A DNA stretch of 11,536 bases. It comes from Spirochaetia bacterium (GTDB taxonomy: Bacteria > Spirochaetota > Spirochaetia > Treponematales > Treponemataceae). Positions 6,699 to 11,536 of the stretch are shown here, in pieces. A model generated the notes under the pieces. That model made no database searches. It saw nothing but the letters and a program-made list of their open reading frames with translations, and had not been told where the DNA came from. The translations under genes were made by a program, and so were the position numbers. The DNA is taken from the NCBI GenBank assembly GCA_900769975.1, contig CAAGIR010000202.1:1-11536 (forward strand), in the 5' to 3' direction. Position 1 is the stretch's first letter, and the number at the start of each line of letters is the position of its first letter.

Positions 6699-9600
6699 AT
6701 GAATAAGAATGATGTAACATTAAACTATGCATTCCAGGAATACATTCCTGAGAAAAAATTGAATGAAAGAGGAATCAAAGATATTTCCAGAATTCTTACT
6801 TACGAAGAACCCCGTTGGACTTTGAAAGATACGGCTTCTGCATTGAAAATTATAAAAGAAGCAGATTCCGCTTTATACGAAACGATTCAGACCTATATCA
6901 AAGAACAGCATTTACCGTCTGAAAACACCCTGCAGCTTGATTTTGGAAAATCTCTTCGCTATGACGATGAGTATATGGGTGATTTCTCAAAGGAAACACT
7001 CTCTGACAAACTTGATAACCGTTTTATCGTCCGTTACAGCCATGATAATGACGATGGAAACCTCATTGATGGAGGCGATGAAATCATTATCAATGATAAG
7101 GAACTCGTTTCTTTATTTAACGGCATGATTGAAGGGCATGTAAAAGAAAACATACAGAAATACGATGAGTATAAGATAAAAAGAGAAGCTTCTCAGAAAA
7201 ACGAAGTCTGGACCTGGAAAGACTATGATGACCTATCAGGACATCTGGTAGCTCCTGACGGAAAATCATATTTCTCTTATGACTGGACTACAAAAGAATA
7301 CAAGGTAACGCCTGATTCTGCCTGGGATTCTTTCCTTGATGCTGATCCAACTCGTGATACCTCACTTACAGCATTTAAAGAATATGCACAGAAATTTGTA
7401 AAAGAAAATATCGTCAGAGACATGAACATAAAAATCATCTTTGAACGAGAGTACATTGACACAGAAAAATTGCTGGAAGAAGAGGAAAAAGAAATGGCAA
7501 AATCTGAAACATTGGCAGATAAATATAACCGCATGGAAAAGCTCTTTGAAGATAAATTGAGTCATTTGGGAAGTGGGGACGGAGAGACTTTTAAAGAGCT
7601 TTGTAAGTGGGTGAAAGAAGAATTTCCTGAAAAAGACAGTGAGGGTGTTCTTCTTGAAGCTACCAGCCGCATGATTGAAGAAAATCTCGATTTTGGTGAG
7701 TTCAATTATCAAGCCTTTGATGATGTATATGGCTTCGGGGATGGTGCGGAGTGGCGTTTGGATTTTTCTGATTCCGCTGCAAAAAACCTTATTTCCGGTG
7801 AAATCCTTACTCTCTCTGATGCACAAAGTCTTATCTGGGAAAAGGCTGAAAAAGAATTTGCAGCATTAAAAGAAAATCCTCAATATAAAGATGAGATTGA
7901 AATTACAGACCGTATTAACAGTGCCTTCAGAATTGCAGATGCAACTTTCCCTGACTTGAAAAAAGAATTTGACGGAAATCATCTTCTGGCTGATGAGTTC
8001 CCTCAGTATTCAGCAGCAGAAAAGAAAACTGTAATTAATAAGACTTTTGAACGTTTGGGAAGAGAACCAGTGGAAGGACGGATTAAACAGGATGAAAACA
8101 GAAGAGACATGATCCGTCTTCCTAACGGTAATTATCTTTTATTAAAAGACCTCGAAGCTCTTGTAAAAGGTCGAGATGCTGTTAATTTTGGTAAGGATTC
8201 TCTTTCTTTTATCCGTCCTAATGCAGAACAGATGCAGGAAGGAATTGAACACGGCTGGTGGTGGAACTCTGTGATTACAGGTTATTCCGCAGCTTCGTCA
8301 AGTTCCATTAAAGGTGCTGTAAACATTGAAAAAATAGATGATATGGATGTTTTCGAGCATGATTCTGGTGCCGCAAAGCAGTATGGAATTGACCACAACT
8401 GCAGGATTCTGGAAGAAAAGAAAGATATTTGGATAGGGGACGATTACAACGAATATTATTCATATCCAGATACGCCTGAAAACAGGGAAGCCCTGAAAGA
8501 GTTTATGCCTGATAAACCTATTTCAGAAAAATTTGACTGGAGTAAATTCTCGGAAGAGGACTTCAATAATTTACGTGATGAAATCAAGAATGGAACACTC
8601 AAAGAAGATTACAAAGGGCAGGTAAACATCGGTGCTGTTTCTTTTGAACTTTCATTGCAGGACAAAGAAAGCAATAGCATTGATTACAATGTTTATGTAA
8701 TGGGCGAAGAAAACGGTTATGGCTGGAAAGGCGATGACAAAGGGGCTGTTCCGTATGCTTCATACAATGGTAATCAGCTTCCTCTGAATATGTTTTCGGA
8801 TATAGGTTATGAAGCTTTTCAAACAGCTTTTGAAAGAAAAATTATAGAAGACATCGAGCTGCATAATATTGAATTAACAGACCATATCAAAGAAGAAATA
8901 CTGCGGCCAAATATTGACTGGACTAATGAAAAACAATGTAAGGAACTTTATCATACAAAGCTTGTTGAAGCTGCAAGACTTAATGAAATCGTTATTGCTC
9001 CATATTCAAGGGAAAAGCGTGACATTGAAGCTGTCCGTGATTTTATAGCTGGACTTGAAAGTGTTCCGGCTTTAGAAATTGAAGACAACAAGGTTTTTGC
9101 AGTGATTGATAATATTGGAAAAGAACAGACACATGAACCTGGTGATTTTCTTAAAATAAGGAAGAACGGTACTGTAGAACATATTTCCTCACTTGGCCCT
9201 GTAGAAAAAGAACCGGTTGAAGTCCTTCATATAATCAATTCATTCGCAGAAGATCATGCTTCGGTTTCAGAAAATGGCAGCCAGCAGAGAAACGATTATG
9301 AATATACAAATTCGCTGTATGAAAAAGTTTATGAAAACTATATCAAAGAACCAAGTGTTGACTCTTATAAACAGTCTCTGAAAGATATTCAGGAACAGAT
9401 TGAAAAAGAATCTGGAATCAAGGTAGACGAAAAGGTTTCTGATGAAATTTATTCAAGATATAAAGACCATGACCTTACTTTGAAACGAAATGAAAACGGT
9501 TCGTTCAGAGTGATTGATGATGTAGACGGCAAATACACAAATCCACTTTCTCTTCAGGATGTTGTCAGACAGGTAATCGCTTGGGATGACAAGGAGCTTT

Positions 9601-11536
9601 CGGAACTGCATCCAGGAACTGCCGATGATGAGACTATCACTAAGATTAACGGTTATATTGAAAAACTTGAGCATATCAATGAAAAAATAATTGAACGGTC
9701 AAAGGAAGAAGAAAAATTGGTAAATGAAGAGAAACTGCCTTTTGATTATGACACAATTAAAGAACTGCCGGATGCACACGAAGAAGATATAAAAAAATAC
9801 TGTAACACCCGCTTTGGAATGAATATTGACGATAAGACAGCAATTGAAATCAATGATTTCTACTGGAACAATGACAATCCTCTTTATCTCCATAAATCTC
9901 CTGAAGGAAACCTATATGTCATAAATGACTTGGAAGAAGAAGTAAAACAGGCAAATGGAGAAATTATGGTGAACGGTTCCCGCTTCCGCCAGATGGACGA
10001 AGAAAAACAATTTGAATACATCAAAAACAACTTTGATGACGAAAACTTTGATGAGATGCTTGAACAGCTTGGAGAGCGGAGGGTACAGGTTATTTCAGAT
10101 GCCTTAGCAAGAAGTTTTGCAACGCTTGATAAGCATGAAGATTTATGGAGAAAACTTCTTGAAAAGGGGGCAAATCCAGAGCGTTCTATAAGAGTTGTGG
10201 CAGAAGATGCAAACCTCGGAGACAACTTAAACTGGCTTTTGGATAATATTGATAAAACTGAATTAAATAATATTTTTTCAGATAACGGCTATGCGGACGA
10301 TGTTTTTGAAATTGCAAAAGAATCCGTAACAAATGACATTGGTTCCTGGAAAACTGGAAGCGATATTGGCTTTGAAGGTTTTATGCGTATTGCTAAATTG
10401 TGTGACAGAGAAATAGATGCAGAACGTTATTACGGAAAAGTCCTTGAAAAAGCTTTTGAAAAGCCTGTGGAACCTGCAATTTATGGACTTCTTGACAGCC
10501 CTGAAAGACTTGCGGCTTATATGAATAATCACAGAATTTCATCAAATGAACCGACTATTTCTGTAGAACAGGCAGCAGATATTCTGAGATACAGCCGCTA
10601 TGAAGATTACAAGTTTTATACAGCTAAAGAAGGAAACGCCTATATCCTTGATGTATCAGAGGATTATTCAGGAGAGGGAAGCAGGGCAAATAATTTTGAC
10701 ATTCTTACTCTCGCACATGATATGGCAGAAAAAGCTTTGGATGAGGAATATCATGATTATACGGAAGAATCATACAAACGGCTCGATTCACTTTATAAAA
10801 CCTACAAACATCACTTCAATCCAGAAACAAATCTTTCTTTTACTGATGACATCGACAAGATGAGGGATTTTGATTCTCTATCAAAAGACGAATTCTTAAG
10901 TTCATACGGCTATCTTACAGAAGAAGAATATGATGCAACCGCAAAAGAACTGAAAGAGCAGGGCAGGACAGGACTCCAGACCGTTAAGGCACTGGCATAC
11001 AAGAATGTTATGGATAAGAATTATCTTGCTTATGATAATAGCCTTGAAAAGTCAGGCTCTGAGGCTGATAAAATTCAATCTGCAATTGAAAGACTTACAG
11101 CTGTTTCTCTTCCTGTTGTTGCAGGTGAGATCGGAAAATCTGAACAGGAAGTTGCAGAAATCATTTCAGCTCTTCTTGATGCAAAAGATTATGTTGAAGA
11201 GCGATTCAATGTAGTAAGACCTACCGCTGATGAGATTATCGAAAAAGTTAGAGATGAAGTTTCATGGGCAGATATTCTTAAAACAGAGCTTTCCTGGAAA
11301 GAACTTGGCTTGAATCCAGAAGATTATGACAGGATTGAATCGGGAACAGAAACCGAGAAAGATTTCAAAGAATGGGCTATGGGGCTTGAACTTGAAAATA
11401 CTCTTGATTTGCATGGCTTTGATACAGCACTTGAAGGAGTTTCAAGCTGGAATAACAGTACAATTTCTGAACAGAAATGGATGATTATCGACAAGCTTTC
11501 AGAAGAAATTGTTTCTGGCAAATTAAAGATTGAAAA
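6699..11536 (+). CDS. Giant hypothetical protein, 5' portion (at least 1,612 codons, open at the window end)
   Basis: From the ATG at 6699, two bases after the previous stop and preceded by AGGGGAAG in that gene's last codons, one frame stays open to base 11536 (1,612 complete codons plus two bases). The product is strongly acidic and soluble, with no signal peptide or membrane segment. Visible parts: N-terminal ~1-165 unrecognised; GHLVAPDGKSYFSYDW near 185; a charged coiled-coil-like stretch ~248-287; WWW at 520-522 followed by a serine-rich turn; an alpha/beta region near 612-720 (FDWSKFSEEDFNNL, GENGYGWKGD-like turn); another charged helix ~980-1012; LLEKGANPERS near 1155, weakly ankyrin-like; and ~1457-1510, where SLPVVAGEIGKSEQEVAEII followed by LLDAKDYV reads like a winged-helix. 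Short strand modules ending in V-I-D/N-D-like sequence recur. No family is recognised overall. Very long multidomain acidic proteins of this kind fit the polyvalent proteins of conjugative elements; catalytic domains may lie beyond the window. Confidence 0.88.
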   Translation, partial: MNKNDVTLNYAFQEYIPEKKLNERGIKDISRILTYEEPRWTLKDTASALKIIKEADSALYETIQTYIKEQHLPSENTLQLDFGKSLRYDDEYMGDFSKETLSDKLDNRFIVRYSHDNDDGNLIDGGDEIIINDKELVSLFNGMIEGHVKENIQKYDEYKIKREASQKNEVWTWKDYDDLSGHLVAPDGKSYFSYDWTTKEYKVTPDSAWDSFLDADPTRDTSLTAFKEYAQKFVKENIVRDMNIKIIFEREYIDTEKLLEEEEKEMAKSETLADKYNRMEKLFEDKLSHLGSGDGETFKELCKWVKEEFPEKDSEGVLLEATSRMIEENLDFGEFNYQAFDDVYGFGDGAEWRLDFSDSAAKNLISGEILTLSDAQSLIWEKAEKEFAALKENPQYKDEIEITDRINSAFRIADATFPDLKKEFDGNHLLADEFPQYSAAEKKTVINKTFERLGREPVEGRIKQDENRRDMIRLPNGNYLLLKDLEALVKGRDAVNFGKDSLSFIRPNAEQMQEGIEHGWWWNSVITGYSAASSSSIKGAVNIEKIDDMDVFEHDSGAAKQYGIDHNCRILEEKKDIWIGDDYNEYYSYPDTPENREALKEFMPDKPISEKFDWSKFSEEDFNNLRDEIKNGTLKEDYKGQVNIGAVSFELSLQDKESNSIDYNVYVMGEENGYGWKGDDKGAVPYASYNGNQLPLNMFSDIGYEAFQTAFERKIIEDIELHNIELTDHIKEEILRPNIDWTNEKQCKELYHTKLVEAARLNEIVIAPYSREKRDIEAVRDFIAGLESVPALEIEDNKVFAVIDNIGKEQTHEPGDFLKIRKNGTVEHISSLGPVEKEPVEVLHIINSFAEDHASVSENGSQQRNDYEYTNSLYEKVYENYIKEPSVDSYKQSLKDIQEQIEKESGIKVDEKVSDEIYSRYKDHDLTLKRNENGSFRVIDDVDGKYTNPLSLQDVVRQVIAWDDKELSELHPGTADDETITKINGYIEKLEHINEKIIERSKEEEKLVNEEKLPFDYDTIKELPDAHEEDIKKYCNTRFGMNIDDKTAIEINDFYWNNDNPLYLHKSPEGNLYVINDLEEEVKQANGEIMVNGSRFRQMDEEKQFEYIKNNFDDENFDEMLEQLGERRVQVISDALARSFATLDKHEDLWRKLLEKGANPERSIRVVAEDANLGDNLNWLLDNIDKTELNNIFSDNGYADDVFEIAKESVTNDIGSWKTGSDIGFEGFMRIAKLCDREIDAERYYGKVLEKAFEKPVEPAIYGLLDSPERLAAYMNNHRISSNEPTISVEQAADILRYSRYEDYKFYTAKEGNAYILDVSEDYSGEGSRANNFDILTLAHDMAEKALDEEYHDYTEESYKRLDSLYKTYKHHFNPETNLSFTDDIDKMRDFDSLSKDEFLSSYGYLTEEEYDATAKELKEQGRTGLQTVKALAYKNVMDKNYLAYDNSLEKSGSEADKIQSAIERLTAVSLPVVAGEIGKSEQEVAEIISALLDAKDYVEERFNVVRPTADEIIEKVRDEVSWADILKTELSWKELGLNPEDYDRIESGTETEKDFKEWAMGLELENTLDLHGFDTALEGVSSWNNSTISEQKWMIIDKLSEEIVSGKLKIE

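Noticed and set aside
7362..7826. 154-codon minus-strand frame
   Set aside because: It is opposite the giant open frame. The product is phenylalanine-rich, as expected from the reverse complement of Glu/Lys-rich codons.
10100..10260. Ankyrin repeat domain in the giant protein
   Set aside because: Only one fragment (LLEKGANPERS) resembles an ankyrin turn. There is no tandem series of 33-residue repeats, so I mention it only as a weak similarity.
1..11536. CRISPR array, tRNA/rRNA genes, insertion sequence or attachment site
   Set aside because: No regularly spaced direct repeats, no cloverleaf-like or rRNA-like sequence, no transposase or recombinase motif, and no long terminal inverted repeats were seen.
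6699..11536. Programmed frameshift or pseudogene explaining the lack of a closed frame after 6699
   Set aside because: The frame starting at 6699 was followed to the window end without any stop. It is simply a very long gene truncated by the window edge.

Overview
The window is a block of tightly packed, rightward-transcribed genes from an AT-rich bacterium. The best lineage guess is a spirochaete of the Treponema type. This rests on the overall style of the genes and on the wording of the ComM/YifB-like N-terminus (FGYEGQVTTVEVDLRHGIPA), which resembles spirochaete ComM proteins as I remember them; no database was searched. All seven genes lie on the plus strand. Gaps between them are 64, 28, 1, 33, 3 and 2 bases, so most or all are probably one transcription unit that starts upstream of the window and continues beyond it. 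No rRNA, tRNA, CRISPR array, transposase, integrase or convincing intrinsic terminator is visible.

Layout: (1) bases 1-177, the last 58 codons of an unidentified gene; (2) 242-1531, a 429-residue protein whose first ~115 residues resemble a small domain common on conjugative elements; (3) 1560-3182, a 540-residue AAA+ ATPase of the ComM/YifB (magnesium-chelatase-like) family, the only gene identified with confidence; (4) 3184-3465, a 93-residue orphan; (5) 3499-4545, a 348-residue lysine- and glutamate-rich orphan; (6) 4549-6696, a 715-residue multidomain protein with a TerB-like N-terminal helical segment and a central region resembling the nuclease-like (BECR-fold) domains of polyvalent proteins; (7) 6699 to the window end, a reading frame open for at least 1,612 codons that has no stop inside the window. 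Gene 7 is nearly half the window and is easily missed because it is not closed.

The mixture of one recognisable DNA-processing ATPase with large, acidic, multidomain, mostly unrecognised cytoplasmic proteins is typical of the cargo region of an integrative conjugative element, large plasmid or phage-like element that encodes polyvalent proteins. That assignment is an inference; no conjugation or integration gene lies in the window. A plausible joint role is handling or protecting incoming element DNA, with the ComM-like ATPase acting on branched or single-stranded DNA and the large proteins as accessory or transferred factors.

Three sequence patterns go beyond the gene list. An identical 14-base ribosome-binding leader (AAGGAGAATAAACT) precedes three genes. 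Most of the proteins end in Gly/Arg-rich tails whose codons form purine-rich Shine-Dalgarno-like sequence. A compact cluster of three hairpins (5937-5996) sits in frame in the interdomain linker of gene 6 and looks like an inserted palindromic element.
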